Below, piece after piece: positions 27,707 through 45,959 of a stretch of 64,000 bases of DNA. Each line of letters opens with the position of its first letter. The first letter of the stretch is position 1. Location: assembly GCA_036925085.1 (NCBI GenBank), contig JAUPFP010000001.1, positions 3,456,001 to 3,520,000 of the forward strand. The letters run 5' to 3'. The stretch is from Brachycybe producta. Taxonomy: Eukaryota > Arthropoda > Diplopoda > Playtdesmida > Andrognathidae. The notes beneath the pieces are model-generated. The model was not told the DNA's origin and searched no databases. It saw only the letters and a list, made by a program, of their open reading frames with translations. The position numbers and the translations under genes are program-made.

Positions 27707-30700
27707 ATGGCTGAATTTGTTCAACTTCGTCTAGAAGAGAGTTTACCCGCTTTGAAAGAATTACAAAAAGCGGGAATCTTCAATGCAAATGAAATACGGT
27801 CTGTATTTCTTATTCAAATAATAATCTTTTATTTAAAACAGAAAACATCGCTGTCTCTCTTTTAGGCCTAATTGACTATTTGCGCCATCAGCGCCTCTAG
27901 TGGCGTAGGCCAGAAATAAAATTGGGGGGTGAATTCAAAAAGCGTAGAAAATCTATAGGAATTGATTATTCACTCTTATTATGACTAAAATGTAGGTGGC
28001 TTTATAGTTATTCAGTTTTATTTTTTTCTTCTCACTGGATGGCGCCACTGTAGCGGCTAATGTTATGCTCCATAGACGTTTTTGGACGGAAAAAAAAAAT
28101 GTGAAGCGAACGTTTTTTTTTTTTAGAAATAGCATTATGAAAAAAATTCAAATCGTTTTTTAAAAACTAGAATGGTAACAGATTATGTTAAAAGATCTTT
28201 CATGACAATATATTAAAAAATAAACCATTTTATAGTTCAGTTTGAAAAATGACTCATTTTTTTTTTTGGTTTTTCCATTGAAATTTCGTAAAAAAGTTTT
28301 TTATTCAAAAAGTTTATTTTGAAAGATATCATCATTAAAAAAAACTTTTAGCATTATCACCAACTATTCTAGTTTATAAAACACTTTGATTTTTTTCTTA
28401 ATGTTTTTCCTGAAAAAACGTTCGCTTGAAAAACACGAAAAATATTCAAATTGTTTTCAATACTAGAATGGTAAAAGATTATGCTAGAATTTTTTTCATG
28501 GCAATAATCTTAAAAAATAAACAATTTTATAGTTCAGTTTGAAAAATGACCTTTTTTTTTTTTGGTTTTTCCATTGAAATTTCGTGAAAAAACTATTTTC
28601 GGCCTTTTTTTTCAAACTGTCATAAAAAGTTTATTTTGAAAGATATAAACATGAAAAAAGCTTTTAGCATTATCTTGAACTATTCTAGTTTTTAAAACAC
28701 TTTGTATTTTTTCGTAATGTTTTTCCTGAAAAACGTTCGCTTGAAAAATATAATTTTTTCTTAAAACTCCTGGTTAGAAGAAGTCCTCTCCTATAGAACA
28801 TAATAGCCACGCAGGCGCGCCATCTGGTGGGAGAAAAACAAAATAAATATCTATTGAGCCACCTTAATGGGTTATTTAAATGAATCCATACCCTGCATAT
28901 AATTATATAAATATTTCCAATAGTCATTTCTCTCTCGGATACTTTTTTTTTTAATTCGTAGGCTCATAACGAAGAAGCGAAAGTCGTTCGAGTATCGGTT
29001 GCAGCGTCACGTGAAAAGCAAGGAGGACTATATAACTTACATTGAGGTTCGGAAGAAGCTTCTTCAAATGGGTTTTATTTTTTTTTGTGTATATTTTTTT
29101 AATTATGACGAGTTGCATATTGCAAACGTTCGAAGTGGGGATGTTGGCCGAAGGATGCCGCAGCCGACACATGCAATTTTATGGCCGTATTTAAATCGTA
29201 ACTATTTTTCTATTTTTTTTTTTTTAGTACGAAATTAATTTGTTGAAGTTGTTTCAATTGCGTCAAAAAGTGAGTTGAAATTGAATGTTTTTTTGGGGGG
29301 GTTGGGGGTGTTTCTTGTTAATTTTGGATTAGAATTTGCAGTAATTTTCTTGTTTTTTTTAGCGCCTTAGGGTACAAGTTGATTACAGCAAGGTCAACTA
29401 TGCGTTAGTCAGTCGTATTAACGCAATATTCAGAGTGAGTTTTGTGTTTTCCTTTTTTTTTATTAAAAAAAAAAGTTGATGTGGCCGGACGAATCCTAAA
29501 TTTTCTCGAATCCGAATCCTAAAAGGTTCTCGAATCCCTCGAATCTTCCGAATCTCTCGAATCCTTCATATAAGAATCCTATATTATTCATTAAGAAGAT
29601 ACAAATAAATGAAATAATATTAAATTATTAATAATAAAAAAAACACAGTGTGACACTCAGGGTCAGGCCACAAGGTGATCTGGGTTCAACACCGAAATTG
29701 CAGCAATGGCCGGTTTTTTTTGTTAAGGGAACGCTTCTATTGGACGTCAATGGAGTTAAAACTAATTTTAACAAAGTTTTTAACAAGTTTTTTTTTAAGT
29801 TTAGGATTCGAAAGATTCGAAAGATGAAAAAAGTACGAAGATTCGACTTTTTAATCTCGAATATCTTTCAAGATTCGAAGAGTCGAATGGCCCATCCCTA
29901 AAAAAAAAAAAATTGTCGTGGTTGTTGTAAAATTATATGTCGTAATTGTTGCAATATTTAGCACGCTGTTTTTCGTTTTCAATCGGACGTGAAACTTTGG
30001 TTGTCCTTCATACAGTTTGTTCGTCAAGTGGTAAGTTTAAACCTTTGCTAATACGTGAGTATCGTGAGTAGTATCGTTATAAATAGGTTATTTTAGCAGG
30101 GCATTTTACATGCTGCTTTTAGTTTCTCTGCAATAGGCCTTCTGGGCTGTTTGTGGAGATTCGTGCAATGTGCTACCAAAATGTCGGAGTTAGAATACGA
30201 AATAATCGGCATGCTTTTTTTAAATTTCTATTTGTATTTTTTTAAATGTAGAAATGGACGAACACGGTCAGCCGTTTGTATGCCGCTATGCTACGTGTCC
30301 ATTCCAATAAACCAGGTTTGTCTATTTTGTATTTGGCGTTAGTGTATATAATTCAGTAATGCCTCGCTTTACGGCCGAGATACGTTCCGGTGAAAGTTGG
30401 CCGTAAAGCGAAATTGTCATATAACGAATCACTTATTTTCACCATTGGATTGTTAGTAACGTTGTCTGCGAGTGTTTTGCAAGACGAGCACAATTTTTTT
30501 AAATAAATTGTAAACGAGCGTGGTCTTGCAATACGAGTAGTACGTAGAAGCGTTGTCTGCCGAGCGTCACGTGATCACAACTGAGCCGATGGTTCGCTTT
30601 GATTTACGAGTGCTTTGGATTGCAAACACGTTTCCGGAACGAGAATTATGCACTCGATCCAAGGTTTTACTGTATGTGGTTTCCCCGATTTTTTTTTGGG

Positions 30701-33700
30701 CCATATATCGAAAAATGTTGGGCTGTAAATCGAAACTGAGCTATAATTTAAAATGACCATTAGCGAAATGTAGTATAAAGAGCGGCCGTTTAGCGAGTTC
30801 TGAGTGTATAATGAACATAAATTGGCCTGATGCAATACGTGAAATGGACATACATTTCGTGTAATGGAAAATGATACCAAATGGATTCGACATTTACACG
30901 AGACAAAGGTCCGGCTTAGCTCAAAACATTTTTGCATCCTATGTAAAGAAGTTATTTAATAATTTAAGATGTTTACAATTTCTCTTTGTTATCGCTTCTA
31001 AATTTTAAGCCACAGAATAATCGGAATTCGAAAGTCAGGCCGTTCATGAAAAAAATCTTAAATTGAAGCCGAAAGTCGTATATTATCAATAAAATTGAAA
31101 ATTTTAAAAGTTTTAAAACGTAACTGATGAATAATTTTCTGTTGCAAATAGTTTTTATTTTAAATTAATTTCCAACTAGAGATTTGGATTGCTGCTGCGA
31201 AATTTGAAATGGAAGAAGTCGATGCTCCCGACGTTGCTCGTAAATTGTTTCTTAGAGGACTTCGATTTCACCGAGATTCGAAATTACTTCACCTTGAGGT
31301 GAAGCTGATTTTTTTTTAGAAGTTTCATTTTTTTGGTTAAATTTAGGATTTGTAACACGTGAATTACGGCCTTTTTAGTATTTTAAAATGGAACTCATTC
31401 TTGCTCGAAAGAAAAGGGACGAACTCGGGATTGAATTTCACGAGAACGTGGTAAATATCAATTAGAAATTTTGTTCTTTTTATAAAATAATAATAAGTTG
31501 TAGTGTATAAATCTGATAGTTTTTTTTGGTCATAATTTAGGAAAAGACACATGCTGATGATCCTGTAGTAACTGGAAAAATTGCGCTTGCAGTTTACAGG
31601 AATGCCGTAAATGAAATTCAAGGTTTGATTTTTTTTTAAAAATCTTGTATTCGGAACGTGTTGGTTACAAAAAGGTGACTATGTATACGAAACACAAATT
31701 TTCCATCTTAGCTATGAAGCACTCAGAAATGATAATTCTGGGAAGTTTTCTTCTTCTGAAAACTTGTCATTGCAGAGTTGAAAAGTCAAAATATTAAACT
31801 CCAAAATACAATCGTGAATTTAGGGAAATGCAACATTGCAAGGGTTCAATGTTGCCACGTACAAGATAGCGAGTAAATTACGTTTTGTATGAAAGATCAT
31901 TTTTGGGGAATCATTTTTGTATTAGCAGAGAAATTATTATTGCACGATTTGGGATTAATCACGAAAAAAGAGCTTTCAATCTGTCAATCCTTGCAGTGTC
32001 TCCACCGGGGAAGTTTTTCCGTGTTGAGTCAAATTAAGCCGCAGACTTTACTCCTGGTGTTGCCTTTTCGTCAATTGCTTGGAGTTTCAGTTTTGCGATC
32101 ACTTGTGTTGTACCACTGTGTAATCGCACTTCAGTCGTTTTTTGTACGACAGACAGTTTGTGGTGCAACAAAACATAGTGCCAATGGAAACCCACATCAT
32201 TTACTGTTGTGCAAAGCATTTGCACAACATTTATTATAAGAAATTTTTTTGTTTATTAGATGTGTTCTTTACGATATCGTTTCTAAAAACGTGTGAAACA
32301 TTTCATTACACTTACAATATTCAGGAAGTTATATACTTAGAGTAAGTTCAATCTGAAATGAAATTTAAAGTATTACGACTTCACGACGAATCTTATTCGA
32401 TGCGATTCTTAATTCTAGCTTAAAGGATAAGTTTCCAAAATGCGAAGAGTCGTTGGCTCTCCTTGCAAAGAAACCATTTCGAGAATTTGTTTGTTCCAAA
32501 AAATTTCAAGGTAAAAACTGCTTTTCAGACCCGGTTTCCACTTGACGAAAATGATTAAATTCTACAAACGTGGTGCCAATCTATTGATTGGTACCACGTT
32601 TGTGCCATCATATCGAATTCCTCTTTTCTCCTAATAGTAACATAATAGCAATAGAATTTAATCATTTCACTATCACTATTTTGTAATATAATTTATTATC
32701 TTTTTTTTTTTTAAATATTCAACATTAATTCTAGACTTCAGATAGTCAGGAAACAAATCTGAACCTTGTATACAAAATAGATTGTTAAAAAAATGTGATG
32801 CTTGTTACAGATAATCAGACGAAGTCATCATCATTCCCTGCAATATGCAGTGTCGCCCTTACTGGTTCTTGTTTCCCACTCCTTTAGATTTTGTGCCAAA
32901 CTTCCAGAGACCCTCATATCCCGTTTTAATACCATGTTCCAGACTTATTTCAGTCTTCCTCTCAAATTCTTTTAACCGCTACGTCCAAACTCCATCACCT
33001 GTTTCAGCAGCTCACCTTTCAAACTCCTAATTACATGTCCAAACCACCTTAGCCTATTAATATTAAAAAAAAAATAGAATTAGAACTCGTGAAAAGGAAA
33101 CTTAAACTTCATATTGAATAATATCAAATGAAATAGTTTTAAATTTTGGATAATACGAAAACAAAATAGAGAAGGAAAAACAATTCATTCCGACGAAAAA
33201 GAATTTTATTTGTTAATATAATATTGAAAATGGCAAGAAAGTGCTTATTTTTAGGTAATTACATTAACTGAAATGATAAATAATTGGAAAAAAAGAGTTA
33301 CAAAATGTAAAGATGGCGATCAGAATCCCACAAGTTGAAAATAAAAGCTTGAAAGTATTCAACTTTACTTCGAACCTACTTATTGATGATTATTCGTGTT
33401 TTTTTTTTTCCATTTTATTTGCATTTTGACCCTTATTTTCGTCAAGTGGAAACAGGGCTTTTCGCCAAAAAAAACCAATTACTTGAACCCTTACATTGTG
33501 ATTCACAATTGTGGCTACTGTTGTAAAGGTTCGCTTGTTGATATCGTAATAGCCTCTTTGTTGGAACCTGTCGAATTGGATTGCTTACACGGCATGGAAG
33601 ACGCTATCGAAAAGCTGCCGACAGGTATTGCACTCGTACTTAAGGGTTTAACTTTAAAACTGATTTAAACCTGAAAAACTTTTACGGTAACACAGAAAAG

Positions 33701-36700
33701 ATGTGGTCGCTGTATGTGGATTTTTGTCATGAATTACTTCGGTTGGGGGCGGTTCATCCTGGAGAACTACGGAGACGTAACCACCTGCTTGATGTCCTGT
33801 CTCGTGCTGCGAATCAAAAGTTGCTGGCGAAACGATATTATGATCTATGGACAAGTTATGCAAAAGAGGAGGAATTTGGTGACATAATGGAATTGGCCAC
33901 CAAACAGTTTCCCGACGACGTAACTTTTTGGGTGAAGAAGATACAGTGGTTTTTGAAGGAGAATTCTAACGTGAAATCTACTCTGTTATTGATCGAGGAA
34001 GCTCAGAAATCTGTTCTCCCTGAAGTATAAGAATTGTTTTTATTTTTTACGCTCGTACTTAAAGGCGGTTTTAAAATTTTAAACGACTCTTTCGAACTCG
34101 GAATTATTCTGCCTTTCACTCGGGAAGGTTTTTTTTTAGAAACTAGAAGGGCAGCTCAGTCATATATGCGTATTTCATGTTGGTATCTTTCAAAATAAAC
34201 TTTTATTTTGATAAAAATTACTTAAAATTTGGTCTTTTCCAGTTTTTCTTCATTTTGCACCCGAAAGACAGAGAATAATTACGAAGTTCGAGAGGCTCCG
34301 TTTAAATTATAAAACCGGAACTTAATAACAGATTTTTAATTTCTTTGGTTTTCTTACATAGAATTCCTACAAATTATGGAATCTTTTAATTTCGTTACAT
34401 ATGGCGAATTATCCGAAAGATGTGTCCGATGTTTTTGAAGTAAGTTTCGTTGGGGTGGAGGGAGGCCATTGTTGATTCATTTTCGTATTTTTACAGTTCA
34501 TTCGAGTACTTCTTACATGTTCTTAACACTATGCTATCGTCACGACATAACGTAATATATAAAAAGCTCTGTTTCCACTTCGAAAAGTGGTCACACGTGA
34601 CTAGTTTTTTTTATTCAAGTCGTCATATTGAGACGATCCGTTGTTGTTTATTTTCGTTTCAACCTGTGATGCGTAACTTATGGATCACCGCTTGTACCTC
34701 GCTCGTCTTTGCCGTAGTTAAACTTATGACTAGTCTCTCTCTCTCTCTCTACACCGAATGGTCATTTGTGACGTATTTTGCAGTGACGAGTGACTTTGTA
34801 GAATTCACGAATTAATCAGAATTTCAATGACTTAATTCGTCTTATAAATTGATTGGTTTTAAGTAGAGGGTGGGACGAATCCTAAATTTTCTTGAATCTG
34901 AATCCTAAAAGGTTCTCGAATCTCTCGAATCCTTCACAAAAGAATCCTATATTATTCATTAAGAAGATACAAAAAAATGAAATAATATTAAATATTAATT
35001 TACAAAAAACAGTGTGGCACTCAGGGTCGCCACGAGGTGATATTGGTGATCCGGATACCACCGAAATAGCAAAAATCACCGGTTTTTTTGTTAAGTGAAC
35101 GCTTCTATTATACGGCAATGGAGTTTAAAACTAATTTTACAAAAGTTTTAACAAGTTATTTTTAGGATTAGAATTAGAAAGATTCGAAAGACCAAAAAAG
35201 AGCGAAGATTCGAGTTTTCGAATCTCGAATATTTTTCAAGATTCGAGGATTCGAATCTCGATTCTTTTTCAAGATTCGAGGATTTGAATGGCACATCTCT
35301 AGTTTTAAGTATGAATCGATAGTAAAAAAAAAAATCTACCGGCATCGTTACGACTTAAAGAGAATTTCTGCCTATTTTTGTAGCGTGGACTTGCAGCACA
35401 CTCGAGTGTCGCCTCCAAAATAAAAAGTCACTATCTGGAGTGGGTACTTCTGAAAGATGGAATTAAAGCTGGTCGCAAATTGTTTCGAAGGTTAGAATTT
35501 GTACGAGTAGGAGGAGGAAAATCGAAATAAGTTCGGCTGCCTAAGAACCTAGAAATGACATAAGGGTGTGCAAAGTTTTATCGTTTGTTCGTGAGGTGGT
35601 CTCGACAAGAAACTCGAAAATTGAAATGTGTACCGTTATCTGATACCTCTGCACGAAGGACACGAAGAGTTTCTGTCGACTTGATGACGGCATGGTTTAC
35701 TTCAAATTTCTTCATTTTATTTTTGAGTCATAAGTAATTTTATCTTGTTTGCGGTCGAAAAAGCGTCGACCGATCCTGGTCGGTTAGGACCCGGCAGAGT
35801 GCGTCGACAACCCGAGCCCACTTTTGGTCTACCGTGGCCGAAACTGGGCTAATCGTGGTCAAAACTGGTCACGGTGGCCCATACGTTGAGAACGGTAAAA
35901 AAAGTTACGCCCTCGGGGCGTAAAACCCTGTCAAAACTATGACTTATTTACTAGAACCCGACCACGGTCGAAACGTCGTTTGCTATCCAATTAAAATTTG
36001 GTTAATCTCGTAGAGTAACCCGTTTGGTCTATTGCTTTTTGTTTTTCTGTTTCGACCACATTTCTTGCTACCAACGATTATTTGATAATTTCTGGTTAGC
36101 AATTCGAGAAGGATTTTATTCTTTTAACATTTTCCAGCTGTTTCTAGGCTTGGCAACGAACCTTTTCGATTTCCCTCTTCATAGTTTTATGAAGATTGTC
36201 CGGAATTAAAAGAACAAACATGTTTTACTTTTTTTTTTGTAGGTTGTGGAGTATGCCTCCGATTACGTTAGCTTTTTTCGATGCAGCGTGTGATATGGAA
36301 CTTGCACAAGTAAGGGACATATGCTCATTATGATTCATGTGTAACTTTGCTTAGAAAGTTAAAGTTGCTTTTACATTTGTACAATTTTAACTTCTGAATC
36401 AAACTCCTCCATCAAAGGTTACTTGGAGTTGGCTCGTAAGCTCTTACGTTGAAGTGTATTACACTGCTGTAATTAGTGACGTGATAACGAGAACTGCACT
36501 TCAAAGGTGTACAGTTACTAATTAAAAGTGCACACATTAGAAAAATGTCAACTAAAGGTGGATTTACACCAAAAAAAAATGGCAAAAACATTGATAGGTT
36601 GCAAAATGTTAATAACAAATATGTTAATTAACAATTTTTGTTGATTATTTTAGTAAATGTTGATAACAAAATGCTAATAGCAATGTTTTTGATAAAATTG

Positions 36701-37907
36701 TTGGTAGCATGTCAGCAGGAGAAACTGACTCACGAGTAGAATGTTATTAACAGTGTTGGCACAACAGAAATAACTTGCTAGTAACATTTTGTTATCAACA
36801 TCCTTCGATCAGGACACCGCCTCCAGAAAGTGGTCGCAAAATTTCTGCTATTAACAAAGTTAGCAACAATATTATCGACATGCTAATGGAAAAAAAAATA
36901 ACAAATGCTGAAAGGAAATGTTATTGACAAAAGTTAATAGCAAAATGTTAATAACAAATATGTCAATTAAGAATTTTTTTACTGTTTTGGTAAATGTCAA
37001 TAACAAAATGCTAATAACAATGCTTTTGACGAAAATGTTGGTAGCATGTCGGCAAGAGAAACTGACCCACGAGTAGAATGTTATTAACAGTGTTGACACA
37101 ACAGAAATAACTTGCTAGTAACATTTTGTTATCAACATCCTTCGATCAGGACACCGCCTCCAGAAAGTGGTCGCAAAATTTCTGCTATTAGCAAAGTTAG
37201 CAACAATATTATCGACATGCTAATGGAAAAAAAAATAACAAATGCTGAAAGCAAATGTTATTAACATTTCTAGACACAAAAATGATAAAAATTAGTAACA
37301 TTTTAAAGGCAGATTTTTTATATTAAATTTGTTAAAAACATTGCTAATAACACGTGTTTTCGGCAATATGTTACTTCCGTGTGTGTAAAATGGCCTTTAG
37401 AAATGCATTAATATAAAATTATGTGAATTTTTTCTTCTTCTTCGTTTTAATGAAACAGCCGAAACCTTCCGTTAAACATCTGTCCGAAGTAATGGATGCT
37501 GCGTGTTCCAATTTTGGCAATTCTAATGTTGGTAAGTTAATTAAAACTAGGTACAATTGGCAACTATCTGAAGTTTTTTCTGGAAGAATTCTTCGGAATG
37601 ATTGCAATTTGTGCATTAACAGTTTTTGTTATTGTCGAGCGTAAGTTCTGACTAGAAAAGAAAGCTTGAGCTTTTAATTTTTCCCGTCAATTATCGCAAT
37701 TTATTTAACGGCTTTTGAACAAAGTGTTGAACTAATCTCGACTTAAATGTAGATCTATGGATTCGTTACGTGGAGCTTGTGAAACGTTTTTCCAGTGATA
37801 TCGGCCAAACAGGTACCATACATTGGCGAGCCGTTAAGGCTCTCGACGCTAACCTGGTTGACAAGTTCACTACGCACTACGCTCTCCTGGGATTAAGCGA
37901 AAACTGA
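27707..37907 (+). CDS. UTP6: UTP6, small-subunit processome (U3 snoRNP) component
   Basis: HAT-repeat protein of the UTP-B module, needed for 18S rRNA processing in the nucleolus. Eighteen exons, phased without a break, 583 aa (human about 597): 27707-27798, 28962-29046, 29228-29269, 29363-29434, 29962-30030, 30252-30315, 31180-31298, 31379-31450, 31541-31622, 32260-32341, 32419-32510, 33553-33624, 33696-34024, 34362-34439, 35384-35490, 36243-36309, 37459-37531, 37753-37907. Recognised from the family opening MAEFVQLRLEESLPALKELQ; the KSKEDYITYIEYEINLL region; AAMLRVHSNKP; LFLRGLRFHRDSKLL; and successive half-a-TPR signatures with conserved W/Y (VKLWLSFIQF, IWIAAAKFE, KMWSLYVDF, ITLAFFDAACDME, LWIRYVELVK) to the stop in GLSEN. 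The ATG has no competitor upstream in the same exon. Introns hold many transposon remnants, but no exon is damaged. Confidence 0.95.
28017..28866. mobile_element. Large palindromic DNA element (family C), copy 2, UTP6 intron 1
   Basis: Inverted ends TTATTTTTTTCTTCTCACTGGATGGCG-type (left) and, right, GCGCCATCTGGTGGGAGAAA followed by ATAAATATCTATTGAGCCACCTTAA. Internal repeats of ACTAGAATGGTAA and TTTATTTTGAAAGATAT as in copy 1. Confidence 0.6.
29490..29910. repeat. Dispersed repeat (family E), copy 1, UTP6 intron 4
   Basis: Begins GGACGAATCCTAAATTTTCT, has runs of CTCGAATCC, an AGTGTG(A/G)CACTCAGGGTC block and a closing run of AAGATTCGA. A second copy lies at 34870-35310 in intron 14 with about the same order of blocks. 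The internal GATCTGGGTTCAACACC slightly resembles a B box. Type unknown. Confidence 0.6.
30355..30950. repeat. Degenerate transposon-like block in UTP6 intron 6
   Basis: Contains GTTTTGCAAGACGAGC, GTGGTCTTGCAATACGAGTA, TGCCGAGCGTCACGTGATCA and TACGAGTGCTTTGGATTGCA; the same blocks in the same order occur at 16085-16340. GGCCGTAAAGCG is repeated near 30375 and 30405. No coding frame. Confidence 0.5.
32525..33465. mobile_element. Inverted-end element in UTP6 intron 11 containing a LINE remnant
   Basis: Left GACCCGGTTTCCACTTGACG followed by AAAAT; right ATTTTCGTCAAGTGGAAACA followed by GGGCT: inverted termini of about 25 bp at a span of ~940 bp. Related ends (GCCTTGTTTCCA...GGAAACAAGGC) occur at 46946-47121 and 50700-51162. 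The LINE fragment at 32815-33055 lies inside it. Confidence 0.55.
32815..33055 (-). mobile_element. 3' remnant of a non-LTR retrotransposon
   Basis: Minus-strand translation gives RLRWFGHVIRS, then LKQVMEFGRSG with stops, then GSLAQNLKEWETRTSKGDTA and an ATGATGATGA tail. The RLRWFGHV motif is typical of the region after the reverse transcriptase of RTE/Jockey/CR1-like LINEs. Broken by stops. Confidence 0.7.
34138..34275. repeat. Family B palindrome half, UTP6 intron 13
   Basis: AGAAACTAGAAGGGCAGCTC, then TGGTATCTTTCAAAATAAAC: the left arm and core of family B. The right arm is largely lost. Confidence 0.5.
34870..35310. repeat. Dispersed repeat (family E), copy 2, UTP6 intron 14
   Basis: GGACGAATCCTAAATTTTCT start and repeated AAGATTCGAGGATT end, as at 29490-29910. 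Confidence 0.6.
36590..37265 (+). repeat. Two ~337-bp tandem copies in UTP6 intron 16
   Basis: Long shared blocks such as GAGTAGAATGTTATTAACAG (36734 and 37071) and GGACACCGCCTCCAGAAAGT are offset by 337 bp. Within each unit AATGTTAATAACAA-type short repeats recur in both orientations. Confidence 0.75.
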
Positions 37908-38460
37908 AATAATCATAGATTCTTACGATCGGAACATAAGGACGGTTTTGTAACTCTTTTATTTTGTGTTAATATTTACCCCGCGTTTTCTCTTAACTCT
38001 TGAGAGTTCGATTAAACGATTACGTTTCTTAACTGTCTTTAACTTTTAAGATGAAGGGGAACGTGTGATTGCCTGATTTGTTCATCGCCGTAAGTGAAAA
38101 ATTCTCATGGTCTCCTTGGCCAATACATTTGTAGCTCGAAAATGTCATTTGTTTTTGTACCTTTAACGAAAACAACGATGTGTGGATAGAAAGGACGGAA
38201 AGTAGAAAATCCACCCTTTTATAAAAGCCATTATAAGTGAAGGTCTTTGTAATTTTTTTTTTTGTTCAAAAATGTAAATTTTTTGTAATGACGAAAAAAT
38301 AAAAATTTGAAAAAAAAGTCTCGTTCATCTTTTTGATAAAATATTTTCACAACGATCGCAGTGGCGATCTTCGAATTAGCATTTGGGACGCACGACTTTT
38401 GATGGCCGATTTTGACTGCAAAATTCTATTAGGAGTCCACGTTTCTTGACCATTCCCTTG
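37908..38460. other. UTP6 3' flank
   Basis: Probable 3' UTR with an AATAAA at about 38297. No other gene or repeat recognised. Confidence 0.45.
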
Positions 38461-38461
38461 A

Positions 38462-38770
38462 TTGACGACTAGGGCTCAGATTTTGATGCAATATCAACGT
38501 GAATGTTTCTCAATATGTGGCCCATGTGCCAATTGTGAAGTAACTAATAAATAAAAAAAAAGTTAGAGGCTAGAATTCTAGTTGACAACTGATAGTAACC
38601 AGACATCTAGCCTCTCTAACCAGCATTTTCTGATTAGAAAGACTATAATTGCAGTTGCTCTAATGATGTTAATGATGATGATTACTTCACAATTGGCACT
38701 TGGGCCACAAATTGAGAAACATTCCGGTTGCTAGTGCATCAAAATCCGAGCCCTATTGATGACGAACAAA
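38462..38770. mobile_element. Inverted-repeat element with ~80-bp arms (family D), copy 1
   Basis: Left arm TAGGGCTCAGATTTTGATGC ... GTGGCCCATGTGCCAATTGT and right arm, inverted, TAGGGCTCGGATTTTGATGC ... GTGGCCCAAGTGCCAATTGT. The centre holds GTTAGAGGCTAG / CTAGCCTCTCTAAC. Related sequence, expanded in tandem, at 45430-45955. Confidence 0.65.
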
Positions 38771-39002
38771 AATCGCCACCACTGTCGACGAGTATCTGAA
38801 TTGAATTGAATTAAATTCTAACAATTGTATATTTTTTTGTAAATATAATAAAACTTTTATTTTTTATTTTTATTTGTTTCTCTATTTGCTAATTGCTGAT
38901 CTATAAAATCATTCTATTGAATAATTTAATTTTGAGATCCACCGTAACCCCACATTTGATCATTTGTGCCCACGAAATCCAACATTTTTAAGAACCGTTT
39001 GA

Positions 39003-44563
<5,561 letters not shown>

Positions 44564-44712
44564 TTTTCTACCCTACTTTTACCCTTCTACTTTTTAATTT
44601 TAACTAGACTTTCTACTCCAAAGTCTGTAATTTTTTTTTTCCAAAAGTAGAATTACCAATAAATGCTCTGGTCAAGTATACGCCATATTAACAACAATAA
44701 CTGCATAGGGAT

Positions 44713-44922
44713 ACAGGCATTTAGAAATCGGGACGAACACAAGTTGGCTCCGCCCCTTTTTATGACCAAACGCAACTTCTAATTGGTTGGGTATGTAGTC
44801 TGACGTCACATGCTCTCCGCCCTTTTAAAACGTCGAACCGCACAACAAACGAATTAGAAGATGCCGGTCGTCATGAAACGGGCGGAGCTAACTTGTGTTC
44901 GTCCCGATTTCTAAATGCCTGT
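44713..44922. mobile_element. Palindromic hAT-like MITE (family A), copy 4, upstream of HMBS
   Basis: Inverted ends ACAGGCATTTAGAAATCGGG (left) and CCCGATTTCTAAATGCCTGT (right) are perfect over 20 bp and extend through GACGAACACAAGTT. The interior has GCTCCGCCCC twice in opposite orientation, AATTGGTTGG, and a perfect CRE TGACGTCA at 44801-44808. Flanks (ATAGGGAT and CATAAGGGAT) suggest a mutated duplication. Confidence 0.85.
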
Positions 44923-45237
44923 CATAAGGGATTAACTGACATCAAATGACATTGAATGAATTAATTTATAATCTTGTTATTATTAGCTATTATAACTAAT
45001 GACTTCCTCTCATTACGTCATCTGTTTTCTGTCATTTTCGTTCAGTAACGTATGTAGAGTATACTTGACCAGAGCAATACACGTAGCAAGATAAGAGGGA
45101 AAAAAAAATCCCACGTGGTCACTTGCTCAAGATTCATACATTGGACTTATTAGAGCGCTCTTAGAAAACGCTTTCTCACCGCTCCTCATTTCTATATAAT
45201 TCTGTCTTTCAGAAGAGCAAAATTAAAAGAAACTAGA

Positions 45238-45410
45238 AAGTGTTTTAGAAACTAGAATGGTTGCTCATATTTTCATGTTGATGTTTTTTTTTTTCAAAAT
45301 AAACTTTTTATTGACAAAAATATCGCATAAAAAGTTTATTTTGAAAGATATCAACATAAAAATGTTCTTAAGTGATTAAGCTACTCTTCTAGTTTCTAAA
45401 ATACTTTCTA
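45238..45410. repeat. Family B palindrome
   Basis: GTTTTAGAAACTAGAATGGT ... and inverted CTACTCTTCTAGTTTCTAAA around TTTCAAAATAAACTTTTTAT and AAGTTTATTTTGAAAGATAT. Confidence 0.65.
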
Positions 45411-45429
45411 TAAATCTGCAGTTTCTATT

Positions 45430-45955
45430 AATTTAGAGGCTAGTTGTCTGGTTAACTATCAGTTGTTAGCTATAGTGTTCTAGCCTCTAACCAGTGTTTT
45501 TGATTTTTGTTGTTAAAAAAAGTCGTGATTGTTGGTTGATCTAGAACTCTTTAGTTGACAACTGATAGTAATCAGACACCTAGCCTCTAACCAGCCTTTC
45601 TAATTAAAAAAGTCATAATTGCAGTTATTTTAATGATGATATGATGATTAAGCTACCCTTCTAGTTTCTAAAATATTTTCTATAAATCTATAGTTTCCTC
45701 TTAGTGTAGAGGCTAGTTGTCAGTTTTACTACCAGTTGTCAACTAGTGTACTAGCCTCTAACCAGTGCTTTTTGATTTTTTTTTTAAAAAGCCATAATTG
45801 TTGGTTGATCTAGAACTCATTAGTTGACGACTGATAGTAACCAGACACCTAGCCTCTAACCAGTCTTTTTAATTAAAAAAGGCATAATTGCAGTTATTTC
45901 ACAATTGGCTCTTGGGCCCACAGATTGAGAAACATTTTGCATAAAAATCCAAACC
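45430..45955. repeat. Tandemly repeated family D fragments
   Basis: TTAGAGGCTAG and its complement CTAGCCTCTAACCAG occur repeatedly (about 45433, 45481, 45579, 45708, 45750 and 45850), ending in CACAATTGGCTCTTGGGCCC ... TTGCATAAAAATCC, the outer end of family D. Confidence 0.55.
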
Positions 45956-45959
45956 CTAA

